64,000 nt of DNA from positions 2,164,695-2,228,694 of the forward strand of contig NC_009051.1 in the NCBI RefSeq assembly GCF_000015825.1, in the 5' to 3' direction. This document shows positions 32,740 to 42,256 of the stretch, one piece after another. A program made the position numbers and the translations under genes. This stretch comes from Methanoculleus marisnigri JR1 (GTDB lineage Archaea > Halobacteriota > Methanomicrobia > Methanomicrobiales > Methanoculleaceae). The notes beneath the pieces are model-generated. The model searched no databases. It saw only the letters and a program-made list of their open reading frames with translations, and was not told the origin of the DNA. Numbering within the stretch: position 1 is the first letter of the stretch; each line of letters opens with the position of its first letter.

Positions 32740-34932
32740 TTACGCCAGGTAGTCGTCCGGGCGCGGGATCTGTTCTTTTAGGCCCTTGCGCTTGCGGATG
32801 TCCTTGACCACATCGTTCACAATACCGGCGGGGACGAGTTCGAACCCGGCGAACTCGGTGCTCCACATCGCGCGCCCTTCGGTTGCGGACCTGATGTCGC
32901 CGGCAAACCCGAAGAGCTCGGCGACCGGGGCCTTACCGACGATCGTCATCGTGTCGCCTTCGCTCAGCATATCGAAGACCTGACCGCGGCGACCCTGGAT
33001 CTGGGAGGTTGCCGCACCCATCTGCTCGCTCGGGACCGTGATCTGGATCTTCTGGATAGGCTCGAGGAGCGAGTCGCCGGCCATCAGCACGCCTGCCTTG
33101 ACGGCGCTCCTGACCGCCGGGATGACCTGTGCGGGGCCGCGGTGGATGGCGTCCTCGTGGAGTTTCACGTCTACCAGCCGGATCTTCAGGTTCTGGACCA
33201 GCTCGTCGGCGAGCGGGCCGCCGCGGAGTGCTTCGCGCCACCCGTCGAGGACCAGTTCCATCGTCTCGTTGAGGTACTGGATACCCTTCGTCATGTCGAT
33301 GAACATGTTGGTGGCCTCGATCGCCTTGACGTTCTTGGCCTCGTCCTTGTCCATCCCGGCTGCAACGAGAGCGTCACGCCGCTCGATCGCCTGCTGGTTC
33401 ATCGAGATCTCGCCGTCCAGGATCATCTTCACGATCGCCGGGTCCATCGGTTCGAGCTCGATATAGAACCGGTTGTGACGGTTCGGCGACTTCCCTTCGA
33501 CCGGGCCGACGCTGCCGGTGATCGTCTCACGGTAGACGACGATCGGCGGGGAGGTGAGGATATCGACACCCTTGTCGCGCTTGATACGGCCGGTGATGAT
33601 CTCGAGATGAAGCTCGCCCATGCCGCTGATCAGGTGCTCGCCGGTCTCCTCGTTGATCGAGACCTGGACCGTCGGGTCTTCCTTCGCAATCTGGCGGAGA
33701 ACCTCGACGAGTTTCGGGAGGTCCTTCATGCTCTTCGCTTCGACGGCGACGGTCATGACCGGCTCGGAGTAGTGCTTCAGCGACTCGAACGGAGTCATCT
33801 CGATGAGCGACGTGACGGTCGAACCGACGATGGCGTCTTTCAAGCCCGTGACGGCCGCGATGTTGCCTGCCGGGAGCGCTTCCACCTCGATCCGCTCGGC
33901 ACCCATGAAGATGCCGACCTGAGCGAGGCGGTTGGCGCGCTTCGCCGCGCCTATGATGTAGCACTCGGTACCCCGGCGGAGCGTCCCCGAGAAGAGACGG
34001 CCGGTGGCGACCTCGCCCGCGTGCGGGTCGAACGATATATCGGTGACCATCATGCAGACAGGACCGTTCGGGTCACAAGCGACCATGGCCTTGCCCTCAG
34101 GAGTATTGTAGTCGCCGTGCCAGATGATGTGGATACGGCGGTCCTGGGCCTGGAGGGGGTTAGGCAGGTGCTTGACCACCATGTCGAGGAGGACGGCGTG
34201 CAGGGGACTGTTCTTTGAGAGCCACTTCATGTCGCCGGCATTGCACTTCTCAAAGACATCCTTGAACGAGACCCCGCTGCTCTTCATGAAGGGGACGGAG
34301 ACGGCCCAGTTGTAGAGCGCGGAACCGAAGGCGACGGTGCCCTTCGCGGCATCGAGCTTCCAGCCGTCGTTGTACATCTTCTCGTTCATGCCCTTGATCA
34401 GCTTGTTGACCTTGTCGATCACCTTCGCGAGGCGGATCTGCATCTCCTGCTCGTCCACCTTCAGCTCGTTGACCAGCCGGTCGACCTTGTTGATGAAGAG
34501 GACCGGGCGGACACCCTCCTTCAAGGCCTGCCGGAGCACGGTCTCCGTCTGGGGCATGGTGCCCTCGACCGCGTCCACCACGACGACGGCGCCGTCCACC
34601 GCACGCATGGCGCGGGTCACGTCACCGCCGAAGTCCACGTGGCCGGGGGTATCGATCATGTTGATGAGATACTCTTCCCCGCCGTACGTGTGGACCATCG
34701 AGACGTTGCTCGCATCGATGGTGATACCGCGTGCCTGTTCCTCCTCGTCGGAGTCCATGAAGAGCTGCCGGCCGGCGAGTTCCTCGCTGATCATGCCTGC
34801 GCCGGCGAGCAGATTGTCCGAGAGTGTTGTCTTTCCGTGATCGATGTGGGCGACGATACCGATGTTCCGGATGCGATCCGGCTTGTCCATCAGCTCCGTC
34901 ACCCGCTCTACCATCTTCTTTCGTCTGGTCAT
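32740..34932 (-). CDS. fusA: Translation elongation factor EF-2
   Basis: Translocase GTPase of 730 residues, the usual archaeal size. The N-terminus [11 protein letters not shown] is typical. G1 AHIDHGKTT, switch I RGITI, G3 DTPGHVDF and G4 NKVDR are intact. The diphthamide-site histidine is in [12 protein letters not shown] in domain IV. It is third in rps12-rps7-fusA, 30 bp after rps7. The C-terminus PRPDDYLA is characteristic of archaeal EF-2. Confidence 0.98.
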   Translation of the reverse strand: MTRRKKMVERVTELMDKPDRIRNIGIVAHIDHGKTTLSDNLLAGAGMISEELAGRQLFMDSDEEEQARGITIDASNVSMVHTYGGEEYLINMIDTPGHVDFGGDVTRAMRAVDGAVVVVDAVEGTMPQTETVLRQALKEGVRPVLFINKVDRLVNELKVDEQEMQIRLAKVIDKVNKLIKGMNEKMYNDGWKLDAAKGTVAFGSALYNWAVSVPFMKSSGVSFKDVFEKCNAGDMKWLSKNSPLHAVLLDMVVKHLPNPLQAQDRRIHIIWHGDYNTPEGKAMVACDPNGPVCMMVTDISFDPHAGEVATGRLFSGTLRRGTECYIIGAAKRANRLAQVGIFMGAERIEVEALPAGNIAAVTGLKDAIVGSTVTSLIEMTPFESLKHYSEPVMTVAVEAKSMKDLPKLVEVLRQIAKEDPTVQVSINEETGEHLISGMGELHLEIITGRIKRDKGVDILTSPPIVVYRETITGSVGPVEGKSPNRHNRFYIELEPMDPAIVKMILDGEISMNQQAIERRDALVAAGMDKDEAKNVKAIEATNMFIDMTKGIQYLNETMELVLDGWREALRGGPLADELVQNLKIRLVDVKLHEDAIHRGPAQVIPAVRSAVKAGVLMAGDSLLEPIQKIQITVPSEQMGAATSQIQGRRGQVFDMLSEGDTMTIVGKAPVAELFGFAGDIRSATEGRAMWSTEFAGFELVPAGIVNDVVKDIRKRKGLKEQIPRPDDYLA

Positions 34933-34962
34933 GAAAATACACCGAAAAAATAATAGGGAATT

Positions 34963-35556
34963 TTAGCGGGCTGCCTTTGCAATACGCTCTCTTTCTTCTT
35001 TCTTTGAGACGGCATACGAGCGGGTATCACCGTTCGCCGCACCGATCAACTCGTCGGCAAGCGCTTCGCTCACGCTCTTCTTCTTCTTGTGGCTCGCCTG
35101 CAGGACACCGGCGGTGATGAACCGGAGCGCAGTGTCGACACGGCGCTGGGGGGCGGTATCGACCGACTTCGGGACGTTGATGCCGCCGTACTTCAGCCGG
35201 ACGGTCTCCTCGCGGGGCCCGGTGTTCGCGACCGCGTCCACCAGCACCTGGACCGGGTTCTTCTTGGTCTTCTTGTTGACGATCTCGAAGGCGTCCCGGA
35301 CGATGCGGATGGTAAGTTCCTTCTTGCCGGTGTTGTTCTCGGTCTGCATCATCTTGTTGATCAGCCGCTCGACGATCAGCATGTTGCTCTTGTTGAACTG
35401 CTGACCGACGAGCTTGCCGCAGGAGTGCGGCACGATCATCGCGTGCATGTTCACGTAACGGGCAAGGCTCGGATCGTGGATCTCCACCTCGCTCATGTCC
35501 CAGCGGTTAAAGAGGAGCTGCTGGGGCTGCTGTGCTCCTGCCTCTGCTTCTACCAT
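34963..35556 (-). CDS. rps7: 30S ribosomal protein S7
   Basis: Primary 16S rRNA-binding protein of the small-subunit head, 197 residues. Recognisable blocks are [37 protein letters not shown] and [16 protein letters not shown] [13 protein letters not shown]. The C-terminus ([14 protein letters not shown]) is the archaeal/eukaryotic S5e type. It follows rps12 by 7 bp. Confidence 0.97.
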   Translation of the reverse strand: MVEAEAGAQQPQQLLFNRWDMSEVEIHDPSLARYVNMHAMIVPHSCGKLVGQQFNKSNMLIVERLINKMMQTENNTGKKELTIRIVRDAFEIVNKKTKKNPVQVLVDAVANTGPREETVRLKYGGINVPKSVDTAPQRRVDTALRFITAGVLQASHKKKKSVSEALADELIGAANGDTRSYAVSKKEERERIAKAAR

Positions 35557-35563
35557 TGCTTAC

Positions 35564-35992
35564 TTACCTCCGCGGCTTCTCCTTGCGGCCCGTGACCATT
35601 TCACGCAGGCTGACGTTGTTCACCTTGGTCACGACAAAACGGACGCCGGGGATATCACCCTTCGACCTGCCCAGTCTGCCGCCGATGCCCTCGATCTCGA
35701 CTTCATCGTGCTCGTCGATGAAGTTGATGGCACCGTCGCCGACGGCGAACGCGGTTACCTGCCGGCCGTTCTTGATCAGCTGCACGCGGACGCACTTTCT
35801 GATCGCAGAGTTCGGCTGCTTTGCCTCGACACCCACCTTCTCGAGAACGATCCCGCGGCCCTGCGGTGCTCCCTCAAGGGGGTCAGCTTTTACATCGAGC
35901 CCGAGCTGGCGTCGCGCGTAGCCAGTGTCATGCCACCGGTTATTATTTGCGTCGCGCTTCAGTTTTCGGGCTGCAAATTTTCCATTTCCCAT
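35564..35992 (-). CDS. rps12: 30S ribosomal protein S12
   Basis: Decoding-centre ribosomal protein (S23e type), 142 residues. The conserved loop [19 protein letters not shown] contains the PNSA element contacting the codon-anticodon helix. First gene of the operon; GAGGG precedes the ATG, and a minus-strand AATATATAAAT near 36068-36078 is the likely TATA box, giving a leader of about 50 nt. Confidence 0.98.
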   Translation of the reverse strand: MGNGKFAARKLKRDANNNRWHDTGYARRQLGLDVKADPLEGAPQGRGIVLEKVGVEAKQPNSAIRKCVRVQLIKNGRQVTAFAVGDGAINFIDEHDEVEIEGIGGRLGRSKGDIPGVRFVVTKVNNVSLREMVTGRKEKPRR

Positions 35993-36129
35993 CGAATACC
36001 CTCGAATTAGTTAAATTTGTGGATAGGAGCAACTCCTGGTGTGCTATAAAACAACGCGCGTTACGGATTTATATATTGTGGAACCCGCTTGCACGCCGAT
36101 CTTCTGCCCTAGGTATTAGATCGGGAGCT

Positions 36130-36145
36130 GATATAATATTATATC
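36130..36145 (+). promoter_or_regulatory. Palindromic TATA element of queD
   Basis: GATATAATATTATATC is a perfect 16-bp palindrome centred 28 bp before the queD ATG. It serves as the TATA box by position, predicting a leaderless queDEC mRNA. The symmetric sequence might allow bidirectional initiation or bind a regulator. Confidence 0.55.
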
Positions 36146-36165
36146 CTGGCGGGCAACCTTCATTG

Positions 36166-36579
36166 ATGAATACCCGGATATACAAAGAGGTTTTTTTCGA
36201 GGCGACCCACCGCCTGATCCATTACCGGGGGAAGTGTTTCCGGCTGCACGGTCACCAGTGGCGCGTGGAGGTCTGGATCGATGGGAAGGCCGACGAACGC
36301 ACGGGGATTGTTCTCGACTACAACTGTATTAAAGAGGTCGTCGGGCGGTTCGACCACCAGGTGATCCTGAACAAAGACGATCCCATGGCGGCATGCATCG
36401 AAGAGTTCCACCCGGTCGTCACCACCTCCGGCGACCCGACGAGCGAGCACCTCGCAGGGCTGATAGCAGAGATGATCGACGCCGAGGCCGCGCGGCAGGG
36501 ACACGACGCCCGCGTCGCAAAGATACGGGTCTGGGAGTCGACAACCTGCTACGCAGAGCGCACCTATGATCGTCAGTGA
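36166..36579 (+). CDS. queD: 6-carboxy-tetrahydropterin synthase family protein
   Basis: Makes 6-carboxy-5,6,7,8-tetrahydropterin from dihydroneopterin triphosphate in the preQ0 route to archaeosine. The 137 residues carry the zinc ligands H15 (FEATHRL) and H28/H30 (LHGHQW), catalytic C24 (YRGKCFRLHG) and DHQVIL/PTSEHLA. The ATG at 36166 is fixed by the TATA position. It overlaps queE by 14 bp. Confidence 0.93.
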   Translation: MNTRIYKEVFFEATHRLIHYRGKCFRLHGHQWRVEVWIDGKADERTGIVLDYNCIKEVVGRFDHQVILNKDDPMAACIEEFHPVVTTSGDPTSEHLAGLIAEMIDAEAARQGHDARVAKIRVWESTTCYAERTYDRQ

Positions 36580-37174
36580 GATCTTCCGGAGCCTCCAGGG
36601 GGAGGGGAAGAACCAGGGACGGCCCTGCACGTTCATCCGGCTCGCCGGGTGCAACCTCAGGTGCGCCTGGTGCGACACCCCCTACGCTCGTGAAGGCGGG
36701 GAAGAGATGAGCGTTACGCAGGTCCTCGACCGGGTCTGGCTGCTCCGCGGGACGCACATCTGCATCACCGGCGGGGAGCCGCTCCTGCAGCGGGAGGATG
36801 TACTCAAACTCCTCGAGAAGTTCAGCCTGCACGGCTACACCGTCGAGATCGAGACGAACGGCACCTGCGACTTCCGCGATATGCAGCCGTATGCCTCCAT
36901 CTGCATGGACGTCAAGTGCCCCTCGTCGGGCGAGAAGAGCGATCTATCGCTCCTCTCCTTCATCACCCCGCGCGACTGCGTCAAGTTCGTGGTGGCGGAC
37001 GAGGACGACCTCCTCTACGCCCGGGCGGTGATGAGCCGGTGCGAGATCCGGGGCGAGGTCTTCATCTCGCCGGTGGAGGGGTCCGACTACCGGGCCGTCG
37101 CGGACCAGATCGTCGAGGAGAACCTCCCGGTGAGGTTTCAGTTGCAGCTCCACAAGATCCTGGGGGTAAAATGA
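36566..37174 (+). CDS. queE: 7-carboxy-7-deazaguanine synthase (radical SAM)
   Basis: Radical SAM enzyme converting carboxy-tetrahydropterin to CDG. The cluster motif is C29-NLR-C33-AW-C36 in [17 protein letters not shown], preceded by the QGEG motif, and [10 protein letters not shown] follows for SAM binding. Length 202 residues. The stop overlaps queC as ATGA. Confidence 0.95.
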   Translation: MIVSEIFRSLQGEGKNQGRPCTFIRLAGCNLRCAWCDTPYAREGGEEMSVTQVLDRVWLLRGTHICITGGEPLLQREDVLKLLEKFSLHGYTVEIETNGTCDFRDMQPYASICMDVKCPSSGEKSDLSLLSFITPRDCVKFVVADEDDLLYARAVMSRCEIRGEVFISPVEGSDYRAVADQIVEENLPVRFQLQLHKILGVK

Positions 37175-37839
37175 AGAAAGCGGTATGCCTTCTCTCGGGC
37201 GGCATGGACTCCACCACGCTCGCCTACGTCGCAAAGGATACGGGCTACGATATCGTCGCGCTCCACTTCACCTACGGCCAGCGGACGGAGGCAAAAGAGC
37301 GAGAGTGTGCCCGCGCCGTCGCCAAAAACCTCGATGCTCTCGATTTCGTCGAGATAAGCCTCGAACACTTCACAAAGATCGGGGCATCGAGCCTGACGGA
37401 TACCTCGATCCCGGTCGAGGAGTACGCCGGCGAGGAGGAGGGCGTCCCGAGCACCTACGTTCCTTTCCGGAACGCGAACCTGCTCGCCATCGCGACCAGC
37501 CTCGCGGAAGCCCGGCGGGCGGAGGCGGTCTTCATCGGCGTCCAGACCGGGGACTACCCCGGATACCCCGACTGCCGGCCGGAGTTCATCGAGGCGTTCC
37601 AGCGGGCTGTCGACCTCGGCACGGCGGCGGAACCGCGGATCGTCCTGATGACGCCGTTCGTCCGGATGTCGAAGGTGGATATCGTCAGAAAGGGGCTCGC
37701 GCTCGGCGTCCCCTACGAGCTGACCTGGTCGTGTTACCAGAACGACGACCGGGCCTGCGGGGTCTGCTCCTCCTGCCATTACCGGAGGGAGGCGTTCCGG
37801 GAACTCGGGCTCGAGGATCCGATCGAGTACGAGAGGTGA
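37171..37839 (+). CDS. queC: 7-cyano-7-deazaguanine synthase
   Basis: ATP-dependent conversion of CDG to preQ0, which is then inserted into tRNA as archaeosine precursor. PP-loop SGGMDSTT at the N-terminus, [17 protein letters not shown] in the middle and a C-terminal zinc site with C188, C196, C199 and C202 ([15 protein letters not shown]). 222 residues. Third gene of queDEC. Confidence 0.96.
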   Translation: MKKAVCLLSGGMDSTTLAYVAKDTGYDIVALHFTYGQRTEAKERECARAVAKNLDALDFVEISLEHFTKIGASSLTDTSIPVEEYAGEEEGVPSTYVPFRNANLLAIATSLAEARRAEAVFIGVQTGDYPGYPDCRPEFIEAFQRAVDLGTAAEPRIVLMTPFVRMSKVDIVRKGLALGVPYELTWSCYQNDDRACGVCSSCHYRREAFRELGLEDPIEYER

Positions 37840-37841
37840 CC

Positions 37842-38336
37842 ATGGAAATCTACCGCGGCAAGCGCCTCAGCATCGAGAAGAAAGTGTTTACGCTCCCGAA
37901 CGGCAGGACAAAGGAGAAGATCGTCGTCCATCCCGGCGGCGCGGTCGCGATCCTCCCGATCGCCGGGGACGACTGCTACCTCATCCGGCAGTACCGGTTC
38001 GCCGTCGACGACTACATCTATGAAGCGCCGGCAGGCACCATCGACGAGGGTGAGGAGCCGCACGAGACCGCATACCGGGAACTGATCGAAGAGACCGGGA
38101 TGAAGGGGGAGACGTTCGTCCCGAAAGGCTGGATTTACCCCTCTCCCGGCTACACCGACGAGCGGATCTGGCTTTACCGGGCCGAAGGGCTCTCCCCCTG
38201 CTCCGACTACGGGATGGACGACGACGAGGTGATCGAGGTCGTCCGTGTCCCTATCGCGGACGTCGGGTCGATGATCGCGGACGGCAGGATCGTCGATGCA
38301 AAGACGATCTGCCTCATCTGCCGGTGCCTGTGGTGA
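37842..38336 (+). CDS. Nudix hydrolase (ADP-ribose pyrophosphatase-like)
   Basis: A 164-residue Nudix protein with a complete box: GTIDEGEEPHETAYRELIEE followed by TGM. An upstream strand LIRQYRFAVDDYIYEAPAG and the PSPGYTDERIWLY downstream match the ADP-sugar-hydrolysing branch. It follows queC by 2 bp and is probably the last gene of that transcript; its link to preQ0 synthesis, if any, is unclear. Confidence 0.9.
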   Translation: MEIYRGKRLSIEKKVFTLPNGRTKEKIVVHPGGAVAILPIAGDDCYLIRQYRFAVDDYIYEAPAGTIDEGEEPHETAYRELIEETGMKGETFVPKGWIYPSPGYTDERIWLYRAEGLSPCSDYGMDDDEVIEVVRVPIADVGSMIADGRIVDAKTICLICRCLW

Positions 38337-38443
38337 GGGGGCACACGGGACCGGCGGATGTGCGCAGATTTATGCCCTTCCTCAGAGAAACATATAGTAG
38401 CTTCGACAATTGAACAACATTCAGCTGGCCTGGTGAAACCCCC

Positions 38444-39715
38444 ATGGAAGAGACGCAAGAGATGGATACGCCGCGAAAGCGCTACGAATTTAAGAAGATG
38501 CTTGAGAGGCTGGCGGAGAAGGAAGGGAGCGGCACCGAGCTGATCACCCTGTATATACCTCCGGATAAGCAGATATACGACGTGACCGCCCAGCTCCGCG
38601 ACGAGTTCGGGCAGTGCGCCAACATCAAGAGCAAGCAGACCAGGACGAACGTCCAGAGTGCCATATCCTCCATCCTCTCCCGCCTGAAATACTATAAGCG
38701 CCCGCCGGAGCACGGCATGGCGGTCTTCTGCGGCACGATCAACGTCGGCGGCGACCGCACCGACCTCGACTGCGAGATCATCGAGCCGCCCGAGCCGCTC
38801 AACACCTACATGTACCGCTGCAGCTCCTCGTTCGAACTCGAGCCGCTGGAGCAGATGCTCGGGGAGAAAGAGGTCTACGGCCTCATCGTCCTTGACAGAA
38901 GGGAAGCCTACGTCGGGTTTCTCCGGGGCAGCCGGATCGAGCCTGTCCGCGGAGTCACCTCGACCGTACCCGGCAAGCAGCGGAAAGGTGGACAGTCGAG
39001 CGTTCGTTTCCAGCGGCTGCGGCTGATCGCCATCAACGAGTTCTACAAGAAGATCGGCGACCTCGCGAGCGAGGTCTTCCTCGCCGAGAAGGACTTCTTC
39101 GAGCGGTTCAAAGGCGTGCTGATCGGCGGCCCGACACCAACCAAGGAGGAGTTCGAGGCCGGCGGTTTCCTCCACCACGAGCTGCAGAAGCGGATCATCG
39201 GGCTCTTCGACGTCTCCTACACGAACGAGTCCGGGCTTGCCGAACTCGTCGAGAACGCGTCGGATGCCCTGAAAGGCCTCGATATCATCAAGGAGAAGGC
39301 CGTGATGAACCGGTTCCTCCAGGAACTGGTCAAGGACGACGGAGCGGCCGCTTACGGGGAAGAGAGTGTTCGAAAGAACCTGGAACTCGGTGCCGTCGAC
39401 ACCCTCCTCCTCTCCGACAAACTCCGGAGAGCCCGGCTGAAACTTGCCTGCCAGAACGGCGATTACACCGAGGAGCGGACGGTCAGCATCGAACCGGGCA
39501 AACACATCAAAGACCTCGACCTCGGCACCTGCCCCAAAGACGGCGGATCGCTCTACGTGGCCGAAGAGGCCGATATCATCGACGAACTGACCACGCTCGC
39601 CGACCAGAGCAGCACGACGGTCAGGATCATCTCGGACGACTTCGAAGAAGGTTCGATGCTTTACAACGCATTCGGCGGGATCGCTGCAATCCTGCGCTAC
39701 AGGACAGGATACTAA
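38444..39715 (+). CDS. prf1: Peptide chain release factor aRF1
   Basis: Single archaeal class I release factor recognising all three stop codons. NIKS (60-63) and YRCSSSF (124-130) form the stop-codon recognition site and GGQ (182-184) triggers peptide release. 423 residues, normal length. A CATATAG element near 38391 and GGTGA before the ATG define the promoter and start. First gene of prf1-argS-taw1-sepS. Confidence 0.97.
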   Translation: MEETQEMDTPRKRYEFKKMLERLAEKEGSGTELITLYIPPDKQIYDVTAQLRDEFGQCANIKSKQTRTNVQSAISSILSRLKYYKRPPEHGMAVFCGTINVGGDRTDLDCEIIEPPEPLNTYMYRCSSSFELEPLEQMLGEKEVYGLIVLDRREAYVGFLRGSRIEPVRGVTSTVPGKQRKGGQSSVRFQRLRLIAINEFYKKIGDLASEVFLAEKDFFERFKGVLIGGPTPTKEEFEAGGFLHHELQKRIIGLFDVSYTNESGLAELVENASDALKGLDIIKEKAVMNRFLQELVKDDGAAAYGEESVRKNLELGAVDTLLLSDKLRRARLKLACQNGDYTEERTVSIEPGKHIKDLDLGTCPKDGGSLYVAEEADIIDELTTLADQSSTTVRIISDDFEEGSMLYNAFGGIAAILRYRTGY

Positions 39716-41382
39716 TGATGTATCAGGAGAAGTACCACCAGATCGAGCGCATGCTCCGGGCATGCACCGGCGAGGAGGATGTCCTCCTCGCGAAAGGCGG
39801 GGATCACGCCGATCTCGCCTCGACGATAGCATTCAAACTTGCGAAGACTGAGAAACGGGCCCCCCAGAAGATCGCCGCCGATATCGCGGAGAAACTCTCG
39901 GGGAACCCCGAGCTCGGCGACGTCCGGGTCGAGGCGGCAGGCCCTTACGTCAACTTCCGGTTCGGCCCGACGCTTCTTTCGGAGGCGGTCAGGGAGGCGA
40001 TCGAGCCGGGTTACGGGGCCCTCCAGCGCCGTTCCGGCAGGGTCGTGCTCGAACACACGAGCGCGAACCCGAACGGCCCGCTCCACGTAGGCCACATACG
40101 AAACACCGTCATCGGCGACACCCTTGCCCGGACGTTCCGGAAGGCCGGGGACCCGCTCGAGGTGCAGTATTACTTGAACGACATGGGCCGCCAGATCGCC
40201 ATCGTCTCGTGGGGATTCGACCACCTCGATATCGCCCGAAAGGAGGGCGAGAAGGAAGACCACTATGTCGCCCGCGTCTACGTCGCGGCGAACCGGGAGA
40301 TCGAGAAGAATCCCGGGATCACCGAGGAGATCGACCACCTCATGCAGAAGGTGGAGCGCGGCGACGCGGAGACCGTCGCGAAGTTCCGGAGAGCCGTCTC
40401 CCTCTGCGCGGAAGGGATCAAGGCGACCCTCGCGGCCTTAAACGCCCACCACGACCGGTTCGTCTGGGAGAGCGATTTCGTCCGGATCGGCGACGTCGAC
40501 CGGATCGTCGAGCAGGTGCGGCGGCTGCCGCAGGCCCACGAGGACGAGACGCTCTGGGTCGATCTTTCCGAGCAGGGCTTCGAGAAGAAGTACATCCTCC
40601 GGCGGAGCGACGGCACCTCGGTCTACAGCACCCGGGATCTCGCCTACCACACCTGGAAGGCGCGAAACTACGATAGGATGATCGACGTCCTCGGGGCGGA
40701 CCACAAACTGATCGGTGGCCAGCTCCGTGCGACCCTCGAACTCCTCGGCGAGAAGGCGCCCGAGATCGTCTTCTTCGAGTTCGTCTCCCTCCCCGAAGGC
40801 TCGATGAGCACCCGGGCGGGCAAGTTCGTCTCGGCGGACGAACTGATCGAGGAGGTTGCCGCGAAGGCGTTCGACGAGGTGACTGCCCGCCGGCCGGAAC
40901 TCCCCGAGGAGGAGCGGTGCGCCATCGCAAAGTCGGTCGCCATCGCCGCCATCCGCTACGACATCGTGAAGGTCTCGCCGGAGAAGAGCACGGTCTTCAA
41001 CTGGAAGGAGGCGCTGGACTTCGAGCGGCAGAGCGGGCCCTACATCCAGTACGCCCACGCCCGGGCCTGCAGCATCCTCGAGAAGGCCGGGGAGTTCGAG
41101 CGGGCCTACACGTTTGAGACCGACCACGAGGTCGCGCTCGCCCGGCACCTTGCCCGGTTCCCGGCCGCCATCGAGCAGACCGTGCAGGAACTCCGCCCGC
41201 ACCTCCTCGCAGCCTACGCCCGCGAGCTCGCCGACCTCTTCAACGCCTTCTACCACTACGACCCGGTCCTGAAGAGCGAGGGCGAGACCCGGAACAGCCG
41301 CCTCGCGCTCGTGGACGCGGTCAGGAACACCTTACAGGAGTCCCTCGAGACTCTCGGGATCGATGCGCTCAGAAGCATGTAA
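39715..41382 (+). CDS. argS: Arginyl-tRNA synthetase
   Basis: Class I synthetase of 555 residues. The HIGH motif appears in HTSANPNGPLHVGHIRN, and the KMSKS equivalent is GSMSTRAGKF, typical of ArgRS, which often lacks canonical KMSKS. An N-terminal Add-1-like domain and the C-terminal DALR anticodon-binding domain (YIQYAHARACSILEKAGEF) are present. ATG 39715 overlaps the prf1 stop; ATG 39718 is also possible. Confidence 0.97.
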   Translation: MMYQEKYHQIERMLRACTGEEDVLLAKGGDHADLASTIAFKLAKTEKRAPQKIAADIAEKLSGNPELGDVRVEAAGPYVNFRFGPTLLSEAVREAIEPGYGALQRRSGRVVLEHTSANPNGPLHVGHIRNTVIGDTLARTFRKAGDPLEVQYYLNDMGRQIAIVSWGFDHLDIARKEGEKEDHYVARVYVAANREIEKNPGITEEIDHLMQKVERGDAETVAKFRRAVSLCAEGIKATLAALNAHHDRFVWESDFVRIGDVDRIVEQVRRLPQAHEDETLWVDLSEQGFEKKYILRRSDGTSVYSTRDLAYHTWKARNYDRMIDVLGADHKLIGGQLRATLELLGEKAPEIVFFEFVSLPEGSMSTRAGKFVSADELIEEVAAKAFDEVTARRPELPEEERCAIAKSVAIAAIRYDIVKVSPEKSTVFNWKEALDFERQSGPYIQYAHARACSILEKAGEFERAYTFETDHEVALARHLARFPAAIEQTVQELRPHLLAAYARELADLFNAFYHYDPVLKSEGETRNSRLALVDAVRNTLQESLETLGIDALRSM

Positions 41383-42256
41383 GGCCCTCAAAAAGCAGGG
41401 CTACCAGTTCATCACCCCGACCTCTTCGGCGGCCGTAAAACCCTGTATGTGGAACAAGCGGGCGCTCAAAGGTGGCGAGATGTGCTACAAGGCGCAGTTC
41501 TACGGCATCGAGAGCCACCGCTGTGTCCAGATGACCCCGACTCTCAAGTGCAACCAGCAGTGCCTCTTCTGCTGGCGGTCGTTCGAGCACGAGGTCGTGG
41601 AGGAGGAGGAGTGTCCGCCGGACGTCATCGTCGAGAACCTCCGGCGCGTCCAGAAGAGGGCGCTCTCGGGCTACAAGGTCTCGCCCTACGTCGCGCCCGA
41701 ACGGTTCGCGGAGGCCCTCGACCCCACCATGGTCGCGATATCACTCTCGGGGGAACCGACCTGCTACTCGCGGCTCCCGGAGCTGGTCGATGCCCTCAAC
41801 GCGGACGGATATACGACGTTCCTCGTCTCGAACGGCACCCGTCCCGACGTCCTCGCCCGGTGCCGGCCCTACCAGACCTACGTCTCCCTTGACGCCCCCG
41901 ACCGGGAGACCTATCTTGCCCTCTGCCGGCCGCGGGAGGACTACTGGGACAGGATTCACGAGAGCCTTGCCGGGCTCCGGGAACGCCGGTCGGCCATCCG
42001 CACCACGGTGGTGCGCGGCTACAACGACTTTTCTCCCGAGCGCTACGCGGCGATCTACCAGGACTCCGGAGCCCGGTTCGTGGAGGTAAAGGGTTATATG
42101 TATCTGGGGTACAGTAGAAATCGACTGCAGAGGACGCAGATGCCCGAACACAGCGAGGTACGGGCATTCGCGGAAAAGATCGCGGAATACTGCGACTATT
42201 GCATCATGGACGAGAGCCCGGTGAGCCGGGTCGTCTGCCTGGAGCGAGATGTATGA
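41363..42256 (+). CDS. taw1: 4-demethylwyosine synthase (radical SAM)
   Basis: Taw1/TYW1, which builds the tricyclic wyosine base at G37 of tRNA-Phe from pyruvate and SAM. Radical SAM cysteines C63, C67 and C70 ([11 protein letters not shown]), plus the second cluster C28, C41 and C54 with the diagnostic 13-residue spacing. 297 residues. The 5' end overlaps argS by 20 bp and the stop overlaps sepS as ATGA. Confidence 0.96.
   Translation: MRSEACKALKKQGYQFITPTSSAAVKPCMWNKRALKGGEMCYKAQFYGIESHRCVQMTPTLKCNQQCLFCWRSFEHEVVEEEECPPDVIVENLRRVQKRALSGYKVSPYVAPERFAEALDPTMVAISLSGEPTCYSRLPELVDALNADGYTTFLVSNGTRPDVLARCRPYQTYVSLDAPDRETYLALCRPREDYWDRIHESLAGLRERRSAIRTTVVRGYNDFSPERYAAIYQDSGARFVEVKGYMYLGYSRNRLQRTQMPEHSEVRAFAEKIAEYCDYCIMDESPVSRVVCLERDV

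Noticed and set aside
38207..39832. Minus-strand frame of about 540 codons opposite aRF1
   Set aside because: Acidic, repetitive antisense composition; aRF1 carries NIKS and GGQ motifs on the plus strand.
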